Below, piece after piece: positions 37,954 to 47,815 of a stretch of DNA of 64,000 bases. The notes under the pieces were generated by a model. That model ran no database searches. It worked only from the letters and a program-made list of their open reading frames with translations, and was not told where the DNA came from. The DNA comes from an uncultured Prolixibacteraceae bacterium (GTDB lineage: Bacteria > Bacteroidota > Bacteroidia > Bacteroidales > Prolixibacteraceae). Position 1 is the stretch's first letter; the number at the start of each line of letters is the position of its first letter. The stretch is taken from the NCBI GenBank assembly GCA_903834475.1, contig CAILJH010000114.1:1-64000 (forward strand). The letters run 5' to 3'. The position numbers were made by a program, and so were the translations under genes.

Positions 37954-40299
37954 ATGAAACAATTCCATATTATTCTACTCCTTTTTTGCCTGTCGTTCGG
38001 GGGATTTGCCACCAATGTGACTTTAAGCGGATACCTCAAGGACAAGGCCAACGGGGAAGCCCTGATCGGTGCCACAATTTATGTTCCCAAATTAAAAACC
38101 GGTGTAATTACGAATGCCTACGGATTCTATTCCCTTTCGGTTCCACAGGGAAGCTATACCGTGAACTTTTCCTATGTTGGCTTCCAGGCACAATCTCCGC
38201 TAATCGACCTGAATGCAAGCAAGCAACTGAATATCCTGCTCGAAGAAGATTCAAAACAAATTGCTGAGGTGGTAGTCACGGCAGAAAAGACGAACCAGAA
38301 TGTGGAAAGCCTTCAGATGAGTATGGAAAAGGTTCAGGTTAAAATGATCAAAAAGCTGCCCTCATTCATGGGCGAAGTGGATATTATCAAGAGCATTACC
38401 TTATTGCCCGGAATTCAGAATGGAGGAGAAGGAAGTTCCGGATTGTACGTCAGAGGCGGCGGACCTGATGAAAACCTGATGCTTTTGGATGAAGCGCCGG
38501 TGTACAACGCCTCCCATTTGCTTGGTTTCTTCTCAGTATTTAATTCGGATGCAATCAAAGACATTCAGGTATTCAAAGGTGGAATTCCGGCGGAATACGG
38601 AGGCAAAGCCTCTGCAGTAATCGATATCCGGATGAAAGACGGAAACTCGCAGAAATTGGGTATGAGCGGAGGGATCGGAAATATTTCGAGCAGGCTAACC
38701 GTTGAAGGCCCCATCATCAAGGACAAATGGAGTTTCATTGTATCCGGGCGGCGAACCTATGCCGATTACCTCGGAAAACTGATCGGCCTGGAACAACTGA
38801 AAAATAACCAGCTCTACTTTTATGACCTGAACCTGAAAACCAGTGCTCAAATCAATGATAAGAACCGGATATATCTTTCAGCCTACACAGGCGACGATTA
38901 TTTCAAATCGGGTTCATCGATTTACATGCGCTGGGGAAACCTGACATCGACTGCCCGCTGGAATCACCTGTTCAGCAATAAGCTTTTCTCAAATACTTCG
39001 CTTATTTTTTCGCGGTACAACTACAGCCTGGGGGTGCCAAGTTCAGGAGCAGATCAGTTCGACTGGACTTCGCAGATTTCGGATTACAACTTCAAGGAGG
39101 ATGTCTCGTGGTATTTAAATCCGAGCAATAAACTGACTCTCGGATTCAACACGATTTACCATCATTTTGACCCCGGTCAGGTTTCTGCCAGTCAGGGATC
39201 CTACTTCTCCGATTTAAAACTGACCAATTACAATGCGCTGGATAATTCGCTGTATGTTTCGAACGAACAAACCATCGGGCCCAAATTGTCGCTGAGGTAT
39301 GGATTGCGTTATTCATACTTTCAGCAAATTGGTGAAGGAAAAGTCACTGAATACCAGAATCCGGAAGCACCAAAATCCAATGAAGTTACCGGAGTAAAAA
39401 AATACAGTTCCGGTCAATTGATTTCGCCTGGTTATTACAACCTGGAACCGCGTATGGCAATCAAATTCATGCTCGATGAAAATAGTTCTCTTAAAGCATC
39501 GTACAATCGGATGGCTCAGAATCTGCACCTCATCTCGAATACCAACTCGCCCACTCCGCTCGATATCTGGCTGCCCAGCAACACCTACATTAAACCACTG
39601 ATTGCCAATCAGATTGGCCTTGGTTATTTCAGAAATCTGAAGAACAACATGTTCGAAACTTCAGCAGAAGTGTATTACAAAAAAATGAAAAACGTAATCG
39701 ACTACATTGATGGAGCTCAATTATTCCTGAAAGAAAATCTGGAAACCGAGCTGCTGCATGGTAGCGGATATGCCTATGGACTTGAAATTTATGCCAAGAA
39801 ACAGGAAGGACGTTTAACCGGCTGGCTCAGTTATACTTTGTCTAAGTCGATGCGAAAAATTCCGGGGATCAACAATGGCAATGCCTATCCATCGAGTTAC
39901 GACCGCACGCACAACATTTCGCTGGTTGCCAGCTACGAACTGGCGCGGAGATTGAATATTTCATCGACCTGGGTGTTTTCGACCGGGAACCCTACTTCCT
40001 ATCCGATTGCCAAATACGATATTCAGGGAAACACCATTTATTTCTATGCTGACCGCAACAGCAACCGGATTCCGGATTATCACCGGCTCGACGTTTCGCT
40101 GACCTACGATTTCAGGAAAAATGATAGCCGGAAGTATAAGCAATCGCTGAACTTTTCGATTTACAACGTTTATGCACGCCGGAATGCCTATTCAGTCACT
40201 TTCCGGCAAAACGAAGATAAGCCCAACGTTTCTGATGCCACCCGACTGTCGATCATCGGAACCATGATTCCTTCGGTTACTTACAATTTCAATTTCTAA
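37954..40299 (+). CDS. TonB-dependent receptor with N-terminal carboxypeptidase-like domain
   Basis: GYLKDKANGEALIGATIYVPKLKTGVITNAYGFYSL; plug SLYVRGGGPDENLMLLDEAPVYN-like motif; beta-barrel. Confidence 0.93.
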   Translation: MKQFHIILLLFCLSFGGFATNVTLSGYLKDKANGEALIGATIYVPKLKTGVITNAYGFYSLSVPQGSYTVNFSYVGFQAQSPLIDLNASKQLNILLEEDSKQIAEVVVTAEKTNQNVESLQMSMEKVQVKMIKKLPSFMGEVDIIKSITLLPGIQNGGEGSSGLYVRGGGPDENLMLLDEAPVYNASHLLGFFSVFNSDAIKDIQVFKGGIPAEYGGKASAVIDIRMKDGNSQKLGMSGGIGNISSRLTVEGPIIKDKWSFIVSGRRTYADYLGKLIGLEQLKNNQLYFYDLNLKTSAQINDKNRIYLSAYTGDDYFKSGSSIYMRWGNLTSTARWNHLFSNKLFSNTSLIFSRYNYSLGVPSSGADQFDWTSQISDYNFKEDVSWYLNPSNKLTLGFNTIYHHFDPGQVSASQGSYFSDLKLTNYNALDNSLYVSNEQTIGPKLSLRYGLRYSYFQQIGEGKVTEYQNPEAPKSNEVTGVKKYSSGQLISPGYYNLEPRMAIKFMLDENSSLKASYNRMAQNLHLISNTNSPTPLDIWLPSNTYIKPLIANQIGLGYFRNLKNNMFETSAEVYYKKMKNVIDYIDGAQLFLKENLETELLHGSGYAYGLEIYAKKQEGRLTGWLSYTLSKSMRKIPGINNGNAYPSSYDRTHNISLVASYELARRLNISSTWVFSTGNPTSYPIAKYDIQGNTIYFYADRNSNRIPDYHRLDVSLTYDFRKNDSRKYKQSLNFSIYNVYARRNAYSVTFRQNEDKPNVSDATRLSIIGTMIPSVTYNFNF

Positions 40300-40311
40300 A
40301 AATTAGCAGCT

Positions 40312-41292
40312 ATGAAAAGCAATATATTTCAAAGAAAAAATGCTGCAAGCCACAAGCCACAAGCTTCATGCTTTAGCTTGCAGCTTGCAGCTTGCAGCCG
40401 GAATCTGTATAATCTGGCATTCTTTCTGTTCGTTGCCTCAACCATACTGAGTTCGTGCGAAGACGTGATTGACGTTAAACTGAGCAAAGAAGATTTGAAC
40501 CTGTTTGGAGTTGAGGCCCGAATTACCACATTGGATGGACCAACAGTTTTTCTTTATCAAACCCTGAAGGTTGATCAGGATATCAGCTATCCGGGAATCA
40601 GCGGGGCAGTAATTACGGTTTCGGATGGTGCAACTCCTGCCAATAAAATTAAACTTACCGAAGATCAGGCAAAACCCGGACATTACAGTGTTCCAAAAAA
40701 ATCGAATTACTTTGGTGTTGCCGGCCGGGAATATACGTTAAGCATCCTGTCTTCAGGAATCACTTTAACTGCAAAAGAAAAACTGTCGAAGGTTGAGCCG
40801 CTCGATTCAATCGTGGTTAAGCCGTCGATGCGCGGAAATAAAATTTTCCTTGGAATTTTTACCTATGGAAGAGAACCTGCAGGATTGGGAAATTTCTACA
40901 AATGGGATGTGTTTGTGAACGACACACTGCTAAATAAAGCCGACCGGATATCAATAGCAAGTGATGAATTTGTTGATGGAAACTACATTCCGGGACTGGA
41001 AGTCTATACTGATTTTCATGATCAGAAAAAACCGAAGGATCGCAAACTGAATCTGAATGATATGATTGTAGTAAAACAAAACTCGATTTCTGAATTTGGG
41101 TATAATTTCTATTTTCAGATGATAAACCAAAGCAGTACCGGTTCACTGTTCAGTATTCCACCGGCAAATGTAAAAAGCAATTTCACTTCGAGCGACGGGA
41201 GACCGGTACTGGGACTATTTGCTGCAGAAGACGTTTCGGTCTCCAATATTGTTGAAATTAATCAGGCCATTGAAGACCAGCTGACAAAATAA
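40312..41292 (+). CDS. DUF4249-like lipoprotein partner of the TonB receptor
   Basis: STILSSCEDVIDVKLSKEDLNLFGVEARITT; directly downstream of the TonB receptor. Confidence 0.8.
   Translation: MKSNIFQRKNAASHKPQASCFSLQLAACSRNLYNLAFFLFVASTILSSCEDVIDVKLSKEDLNLFGVEARITTLDGPTVFLYQTLKVDQDISYPGISGAVITVSDGATPANKIKLTEDQAKPGHYSVPKKSNYFGVAGREYTLSILSSGITLTAKEKLSKVEPLDSIVVKPSMRGNKIFLGIFTYGREPAGLGNFYKWDVFVNDTLLNKADRISIASDEFVDGNYIPGLEVYTDFHDQKKPKDRKLNLNDMIVVKQNSISEFGYNFYFQMINQSSTGSLFSIPPANVKSNFTSSDGRPVLGLFAAEDVSVSNIVEINQAIEDQLTK
40342..40398. repeat. 57-nt imperfect palindrome within the DUF4249 gene (24-nt arms, 20/24 paired, 9-nt loop)
   Basis: GCTGCAAGCCACAAGCCACAAGCT tcatgcttt AGCTTGCAGCTTGCAGCTTGCAGC. 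Confidence 0.9.
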
Positions 41293-41340
41293 GCTGATCT
41301 TCAATGGCCCAATATATCTTCGTTGACAACTATTTACGAT

Positions 41341-42852
41341 CTATTTCACGGGTGTAAAAATAATGGTATCCCAGAAGAGCACTCCCCAGCCCGTACAGAC
41401 TAACTTAACTTTATGTACTTCGGTTTTTGAATAGTCAACTTCTCCAAAATTCATTTTGGTACTTGATATTCTGGCATTGATGTTACTTGCTGTCCGGATT
41501 CCATCCACATAGGCATCAAAGATTGGTAAATCATCGCCACCCGTCCAGATATTGGCACTCACCGCATATTTTCCTTTCATGATTTTGGGGGTGGTAATCT
41601 CTATGGTCCAAAAACCTAAGATCGACAGGCAATCGCTGTGCAAAATTGGTGTTCGACCATTGTTAACTTTGTAATAGTAAAGCAGATAATCGCCCTCCCA
41701 TTTAATATTGGCAAAAGTATTCTTGCCGTCATGCCATTTCATGTAGTATTTGCCGATATAATCACCCTGCTGGATATCAAAAAAATCGGTTGTTTCCACA
41801 GTAATAACTCCGGGTTCAGGTTGAGTTACAGGTAATAAATTATTAATTGAATGCAAGGCTCCGTTTTTTGCCGGAGTATTTGAGGCCGGAACATTGAACC
41901 CGACATACTTCTTGGTTTTGGAATTTTCATTGATTTTATAATCCGTATCAACCCTGACCGATATGTTATTGTCATGCGACAAAATCGGGTATAACTGGGT
42001 AATTAAATCTGAAAGATATTCGGTACCGGTAAGGCAATGGTATTCCATATACCGGTAGAATGGATTATTCAGGAAGGTTATGCTATCCGGGTTGGCACCG
42101 GTCCATTTGATTAAGTCATTTACTGAATTAATTCCATAGCGGTTATAGATCGTATCCGCTACGGCCAGGACGGTAAACCGTGTGCGTGCAACCCTTTTCC
42201 CGTATGGAAACCGAATCAGCTGAAGGGTGTCCTTCAATCCGGACTTCAGAAGTCCTTCAGCAAATATCTTGTACGATGGATTTTCAGCAATTATGGTGTA
42301 AATATCTTTCGTAATAGGGTCAATTACCTTATTTAGGATGTGTACATATCCGTTGGCAACCCGAATATCCCGTTTGATAATTTTTGCATATTTATTAATG
42401 ATAATGTCTGCTCCCTCAAATTCAGTTACCAGGAAATCGCCAATGGCATTGGTATCACGAAGAGCACCCAGACCGATATCGCCTGTTGTTATCTCAGCTA
42501 CAATGATGTGGTTACGAACTAAATCCACAAGTGCATTCATGGGAAAATCCATCAATGAGCTCATATTTTTTTGCTTGTAATAGGCAAACATGGCTTCGTT
42601 GTTCGGAAGCAAAACGGTATAAGGTCCGCGAATTCCAAGTAATGGTCCGTAACCGGTCACTTCAACCAGTTTTGCAAATTCAGAATAATCCGGATCGCTT
42701 TTAATATAATCCCCGGCAACCTGATCAGTAGATTTTAGCTTCCAAATTTGAGGTTCCTGAGTACAATAGCAAAGAAGCAAAATGGCAAATACTCCAAAAA
42801 AGAATGTCTTTTGATATTTGTAAATCGCTTTAAATAAACATGAAATATTCAT
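41341..42852 (-). CDS. fasciclin (FAS1)-domain lipoprotein
   Basis: LVEVTGYGPLLGIRGPYTVLLPNNEAMFAYY; lipobox LLCYC. Confidence 0.85.
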   Translation of the reverse strand: MNISCLFKAIYKYQKTFFFGVFAILLLCYCTQEPQIWKLKSTDQVAGDYIKSDPDYSEFAKLVEVTGYGPLLGIRGPYTVLLPNNEAMFAYYKQKNMSSLMDFPMNALVDLVRNHIIVAEITTGDIGLGALRDTNAIGDFLVTEFEGADIIINKYAKIIKRDIRVANGYVHILNKVIDPITKDIYTIIAENPSYKIFAEGLLKSGLKDTLQLIRFPYGKRVARTRFTVLAVADTIYNRYGINSVNDLIKWTGANPDSITFLNNPFYRYMEYHCLTGTEYLSDLITQLYPILSHDNNISVRVDTDYKINENSKTKKYVGFNVPASNTPAKNGALHSINNLLPVTQPEPGVITVETTDFFDIQQGDYIGKYYMKWHDGKNTFANIKWEGDYLLYYYKVNNGRTPILHSDCLSILGFWTIEITTPKIMKGKYAVSANIWTGGDDLPIFDAYVDGIRTASNINARISSTKMNFGEVDYSKTEVHKVKLVCTGWGVLFWDTIIFTPVK

Positions 42853-42941
42853 GATATGTAGGTTTTGTTTGGATATTTTACAAATTGAATCATCAATCAA
42901 AAGAAATACAAACAGTTGATTAGCAAATACTTACGATTTAA

Positions 42942-44462
42942 TTACTTTATCGGCTTAAATTGGACATAATCCCAAAATGCCATTCCGTAGAAATAATTTT
43001 CCAATCGTATGGTATGCCTGCTGGTAGTTTTAAAATCAACATCAGCAACCTTCTGTAATCCTCCTGGTCCACCTGTTCTTGGTCCCAGATAATTGGTAGG
43101 TGTCTTCACATCATCAATGTAAACTCTGCACGATGTTACATCCTGCCAGTTCGGTTGATAGATTGAGACTTCCCATTTCCCTTTCATCACTTTTGGAAAA
43201 GTGACAGAAAGTGAAAACCAACCGATCATTTGTAAACAATCCTCACTCTTAAGAGTACCACCTGTTCCGGCTACTTTAAAGTGATACTGCAGATAATCAC
43301 CTACCCAATGGATATCGGCAAAACTATTTTCACCATCTGAAAATTTCTGATAATGCGTCTTAAAATATTCTCCCTGCTTAAAATCAAAAAAATCGGTAGT
43401 CTCAAATATAATCGTAGTAGGATCAGGATCAATGACAGGCAACAAATCATTAATGGCATGAATTGCACCATTTTTTGCCGGAACATTGCATCCGGGAATA
43501 TTGAAGGCTGTGTACTTTTGGGTTTTGGGAAAGAGATTGATTTTATAGTCCGTGTTAATGGTCATAGAGACATTGTTATCAGAAGATAATATTGGGTATA
43601 AAGTCGATTCAAAAGTATTTAGATAATATGTGCCAATTAAACAATGGTATTCCATGTACCGGTAAAACGGGTTATTCAGGTAAGTCACACTGTCCGGATT
43701 CGCACCGGTCCACTTAATCAGGTCGTTAACATTTTTAATTCCCTTGCGTTGATAAATTGTATCGGGGACTGCCAATATCGTGAAGCGGGTGCGGGCCGTC
43801 CGATTGCCATATTTAAAATTAACTATCTGCAAGGTGTCTTTAATACCTGAAATTTTCAGTCCTTCAGAAAAGATTTTGTATGAAGGATCATCTGCCAATA
43901 CGGTATATATGTCTTTGATCACCGGATCAATAACCCGATCGATGACATGAGCATAGCCATTGGCCAGCCGAATATCACGGTGGATAATTTTTGATTTTTT
44001 ATTCAAAATTATATCCGAGCCCTGAAATTCTGTAACCAGATAATCTCCTAACGCATTGGTATCTCGAACTGCACCAAGACCAATATCTCCGGAAGATATT
44101 TCGTTTGTAATCAAATGATTACGGATGAGCTGATGCAGAAAATCGACACTAAATTCATCCAACGATTTTTTGCCATTTTCCTTATAGTAGGCAAACATGG
44201 CATCGTTGTTTGGAAGCATGACAGTGTAAGGTCCACGAATCTTTAATAAAGGTCCATATCCGGTGACTTCAACCAGTTTTGCAAATTCTGAAAACTCTGG
44301 TCTACTCAAAATAAAATCACCGGCAACCTGATCGGAAGATTTTTTCTTCCACATTTGAGGTTCTTGTGTACAGAAACTTAGAAGAAGAATTGCAAATACT
44401 CCAAAAATAATTACCCTTTGATATCTGGAAATAGCTTTAAATAAGAGAGAAACATTCATCAT
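42942..44462 (-). CDS. fasciclin (FAS1)-domain lipoprotein, tandem paralogue
   Basis: LVEVTGYGPLLKIRGPYTVMLPNNDAMFAYY; high similarity to 41341-42852 product. Confidence 0.85.
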   Translation of the reverse strand: MMNVSLLFKAISRYQRVIIFGVFAILLLSFCTQEPQMWKKKSSDQVAGDFILSRPEFSEFAKLVEVTGYGPLLKIRGPYTVMLPNNDAMFAYYKENGKKSLDEFSVDFLHQLIRNHLITNEISSGDIGLGAVRDTNALGDYLVTEFQGSDIILNKKSKIIHRDIRLANGYAHVIDRVIDPVIKDIYTVLADDPSYKIFSEGLKISGIKDTLQIVNFKYGNRTARTRFTILAVPDTIYQRKGIKNVNDLIKWTGANPDSVTYLNNPFYRYMEYHCLIGTYYLNTFESTLYPILSSDNNVSMTINTDYKINLFPKTQKYTAFNIPGCNVPAKNGAIHAINDLLPVIDPDPTTIIFETTDFFDFKQGEYFKTHYQKFSDGENSFADIHWVGDYLQYHFKVAGTGGTLKSEDCLQMIGWFSLSVTFPKVMKGKWEVSIYQPNWQDVTSCRVYIDDVKTPTNYLGPRTGGPGGLQKVADVDFKTTSRHTIRLENYFYGMAFWDYVQFKPIK

Positions 44463-44627
44463 AAAGAGGTCTGGTTGGTTAAGTTCATTAATCTGTTTAT
44501 GCGATTTTGTGATGATTAATTCTGTTTAATACGATGTAAAGATATAGTTTATGTATTATTACGAAAATATCTGGCTTTGTATTTCTAAATGCCCTGAAAT
44601 GATCAAGCATTCAGACAACCGGAAATC

Positions 44628-47423
44628 CTATTTCATTTCAAAACAAATGGTTGGATCTATTGGATACCGGCCAAAGTTTTCACCATAAATCGCCAGTCCA
44701 CCCGGAAATGACGAATCAACCTCAAATCGAACCAGCAAATCTTTCCCCTGGCTTTGTTTGATGAGTGAACCTGGAATATTGGCCTCCACGAGATAACCAT
44801 ACGAACCGGCTTCTTTCAGCGTTTTATCATGTTTTTGCGAATTCCATGAAAGAATTCCGCGATGATCTGCCGGATCGTCTTCCAGGTTATAGGAACCAAG
44901 GCAATTGCCATTCACGAAAATTTTCACGATGGAAGGAAATTTCTTCTCATCAGTCATCGGATACGAATTGGGGTTCAGGCTTGGGTCGTTTGTCCCTTTT
45001 CCGGCCATGTAATCGCCGTCAATTTTTGTCGAACCCGCCTTATCTTTTCCGAAAAGTTGCTTGGCCGACAATTCAGCAACGATTCGCACAGACGCAAGAT
45101 CCTCTGCTTTCAAACTTGCCGGAAGAGCAACTTTGTACTCAAAGAAACCTGAACCTGCACCATTCACTTTTAAACCATCCATAACATTCCATTGTTTTAG
45201 CGACCATTTTGAATTCGTGAACGTATTGGGTGCAAAACGAACCAACTCTACTTGTTTCCCATTCTGCTGAACCGTTTCAATGCGAGGTGATTGACCGTTT
45301 GAAATATTGAACGTGGTGAAATTCCGTGCCAAAACTTGTCCTGAAAGTGTTTCCAGGCTCATCCGAAGAACAGCCACCGATTGTTTCGCCGGCATCTGAA
45401 CGGCTATTTTGCCGATGTTTTTTGTCATCCATGGTGTGTAAGGTGCATTCAACGAATAGTTTGAATAGGTTTCAAATCGTCCAAGATTATCCCAGCCACA
45501 CAATTCGGCTTTGACAACAAGGTTAGTCGCTGCCAGCTGATCGTTCAGAACCGACAAGTAAACAGGAACATCAATTTTTGCAGATGGAACAACCGTTTGA
45601 CAAAGTTCACTTCCGGAACTGATGTAATACGAATTGTGCAGATCATTGATGGTCATTCCGGGCATCAGGTCTTCTATTCCCGTAAATTTGTGCGAACGGT
45701 CGAAGCGGTAGTAACCGTTCCATTCGTTAATCACATCGTGATGTTCGGTGTACAGCCAACCGCACATTTTGGGGTGCATTCTGAATTCATTCATCATGAT
45801 GTGGTAATCCCAGCTCCAGTCCACATCGCCGGTACTTCCGTCATATCCCCAGACATTTCCGCATTCGCTGTTCAGCATGGGCTCATTTCCCTGTTTATTT
45901 CCACCGATATAATTCCATTTCGAACCCGGATAAGTATTGGCAACTGTTTCGTCCAGCATTTTTTTCCAGTCGTAACCGGGCAAATAGGCATGCCATGAGT
46001 TTAAATCGGTCACCACATGGTCGTTGTTGCAGGCCGAGTTGTCTTCAATTAGCCGGCTTTGATCCAAACTTTTTGCCTTTTTATACATGTCGGCAACCCA
46101 GGCTTGTGTTTCAGGATAGTAGGCGCGTTTGCCGTCTTTCTTCGAAAAAAGGCCCCAGGTTTCATTGTATAAAATCCAGGAGAAAATGGCCGGGTGATTG
46201 AAATCCCGTTTAATCATGCCACGCATGGCGAATTCAGATTCTTTCTGCATGTCGGCATCGGGCTCGCCCCACGAATTGGGAACATCGGCCATAATCAAAA
46301 GCCCAAGTTTGTCGGCCCAGTAGAGCTTTCGCGGAACTTCAACTTTGATGTGAATGCGGTTTCCATTGAGTCCGATTCGTTTGGACATCAGGATTTCATT
46401 CCGCATAAATTCGTCGCTCGGAAAAGTATAGAAACCATCAGGATGATAGGATTGATCGAGTGTCAATTGCAGATAAATGGGTTTGTTGTTCAAGGCGACA
46501 TATGGATAATCGCTTCCGGGAAGCTGGGTGACGCTGATTTTTCGCATGCCAAAATAGGTCGAAACCTGATCCATATCTTTTCCTTCGTCAGCCAGCGAGA
46601 CTTCCGTTTCATAAAGAAACGGATCGTCCAGATTCCAAAGACGGGCATTCGGGATAGCAATTTCAAACTGAGTTTGTTTCTCTCCCATTTTGACTTTTGC
46701 AATGTAGGTCTGAACTTCTCCTGTGTTGAATTTTACCTTGATTTCGGTATTTTTTCCGGCAGCTTGGTTCAGGGAAATCTCAACTTTTACCTTGTCGTTA
46801 TCAATATCCGGAGTAAAATGGATCATATCGAAGTAGTTACTGCCACGGGCTTCCACGTAAACCGTTTGCCAAAAGCCCTTAGCATCGCCGTAACCTTGTT
46901 TTCCATAGAGTTTGAAAGGAAGGTTGGAGTCATCGACTTTAAATACCAGGTTTTGCTCACTTCCCCAGGTCACGTTTGAAGTGAGTTCAAATTCGAAAGG
47001 AGTGTATCCGCCTCGATTTGAACCTACCGGCTTGCCAGCTAACCAACCCGTTGTAGTCCAGTCGCTGGCGCCAACAATCACAAAAATCCGTTTACCTTTC
47101 CAGCTTTCAGGAACTCTAATTTTGCGGGCATACCAAGCAATATCGGCTTCGTTGGCCACTTCCGAAAGTTTGCTTCCCCATGGAAAAGGAACCATAATTT
47201 TTCTGGTAAATGCACTTGGGTTCTCGAACCATTTCTGTGTTTCACCCACATTCTCCTTATCGAACATGAAATTCCAGTGCCCATTCAGGTTGAGCCAGTC
47301 TGAACGCATAAAATCGGGGCGCGGATGCTCAGGTAGTGGAATATTTTCAGTCACGGGATTTTGACTGTTTGCTGAAAGATAAAAGCACAAGATGAATGCG
47401 AATAGGAAAAATTGGTTTTTCAT
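44628..47423 (-). CDS. GH2-family glycoside hydrolase
   Basis: HPRPDFMRSDWLNLNGHWNF; IFSWILYNETWGL; sandwich/TIM-barrel organisation. Confidence 0.88.
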   Translation of the reverse strand: MKNQFFLFAFILCFYLSANSQNPVTENIPLPEHPRPDFMRSDWLNLNGHWNFMFDKENVGETQKWFENPSAFTRKIMVPFPWGSKLSEVANEADIAWYARKIRVPESWKGKRIFVIVGASDWTTTGWLAGKPVGSNRGGYTPFEFELTSNVTWGSEQNLVFKVDDSNLPFKLYGKQGYGDAKGFWQTVYVEARGSNYFDMIHFTPDIDNDKVKVEISLNQAAGKNTEIKVKFNTGEVQTYIAKVKMGEKQTQFEIAIPNARLWNLDDPFLYETEVSLADEGKDMDQVSTYFGMRKISVTQLPGSDYPYVALNNKPIYLQLTLDQSYHPDGFYTFPSDEFMRNEILMSKRIGLNGNRIHIKVEVPRKLYWADKLGLLIMADVPNSWGEPDADMQKESEFAMRGMIKRDFNHPAIFSWILYNETWGLFSKKDGKRAYYPETQAWVADMYKKAKSLDQSRLIEDNSACNNDHVVTDLNSWHAYLPGYDWKKMLDETVANTYPGSKWNYIGGNKQGNEPMLNSECGNVWGYDGSTGDVDWSWDYHIMMNEFRMHPKMCGWLYTEHHDVINEWNGYYRFDRSHKFTGIEDLMPGMTINDLHNSYYISSGSELCQTVVPSAKIDVPVYLSVLNDQLAATNLVVKAELCGWDNLGRFETYSNYSLNAPYTPWMTKNIGKIAVQMPAKQSVAVLRMSLETLSGQVLARNFTTFNISNGQSPRIETVQQNGKQVELVRFAPNTFTNSKWSLKQWNVMDGLKVNGAGSGFFEYKVALPASLKAEDLASVRIVAELSAKQLFGKDKAGSTKIDGDYMAGKGTNDPSLNPNSYPMTDEKKFPSIVKIFVNGNCLGSYNLEDDPADHRGILSWNSQKHDKTLKEAGSYGYLVEANIPGSLIKQSQGKDLLVRFEVDSSFPGGLAIYGENFGRYPIDPTICFEMK

Positions 47424-47441
47424 AGGTTTTGTTTAGCGTGC

Positions 47442-47449
47442 CAAATTTA
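47442..47449 (-). promoter_or_regulatory. candidate -7 element TAAATTTG upstream of GH2 gene
   Basis: matches TAnnTTTG on minus strand. Confidence 0.4.
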
Positions 47450-47734
47450 GTATAAAAACATTTTGGAATAATGAAAAGCAACAGTAATTTGAAGAACCCA
47501 TTAAACTTGTTCATTTCCATGTAAAAGCTCAGTTTTGCCGACGTATGCAAATATTAGTTTTTCAATTAAACCTACAACAAGCGGATGTCCTCAAATTTTA
47601 ATTTCTATTATCGTAGGTAAGAAGTGTATCCTGAAACCATAGTTTTCTAAGGGTTACCGGGAGCAATGAATTTAATTATTAACCAAACCTTTGACCTTCC
47701 TGATGTCAAAATCTGAATGATAAGATTGGTCGCA

Positions 47735-47815
47735 CTATTTGGTTGGAGCGGTCTAATATTTTCAGGAGATAAACCGGATGGAATACCAGGCAGCCAGGAA
47801 ACCAATACTGGTTAC
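47735..47815 (-). pseudogene. decayed duplicate of the 3' end of the ftsX/lolE-like gene
   Basis: 70/81 positions identical to 49240-49320, ungapped; translates VTSIGFLAAWYSIRFIS*KY*TAPTK* versus VTGIGFLAAWYPIRFISGKYLSTPTK*. Confidence 0.85.

Noticed and set aside
37954-41292. Canonical SusC/SusD polysaccharide-utilisation locus
   Set aside because: The TonB receptor is followed by a DUF4249-like lipoprotein rather than SusD, and nearby glycoside hydrolases are on different strands and dispersed.
46194-46979. 261-aa plus-strand ORF antisense to the GH2 gene
   Set aside because: Shadow ORF; composition follows the opposite strand's codon bias.
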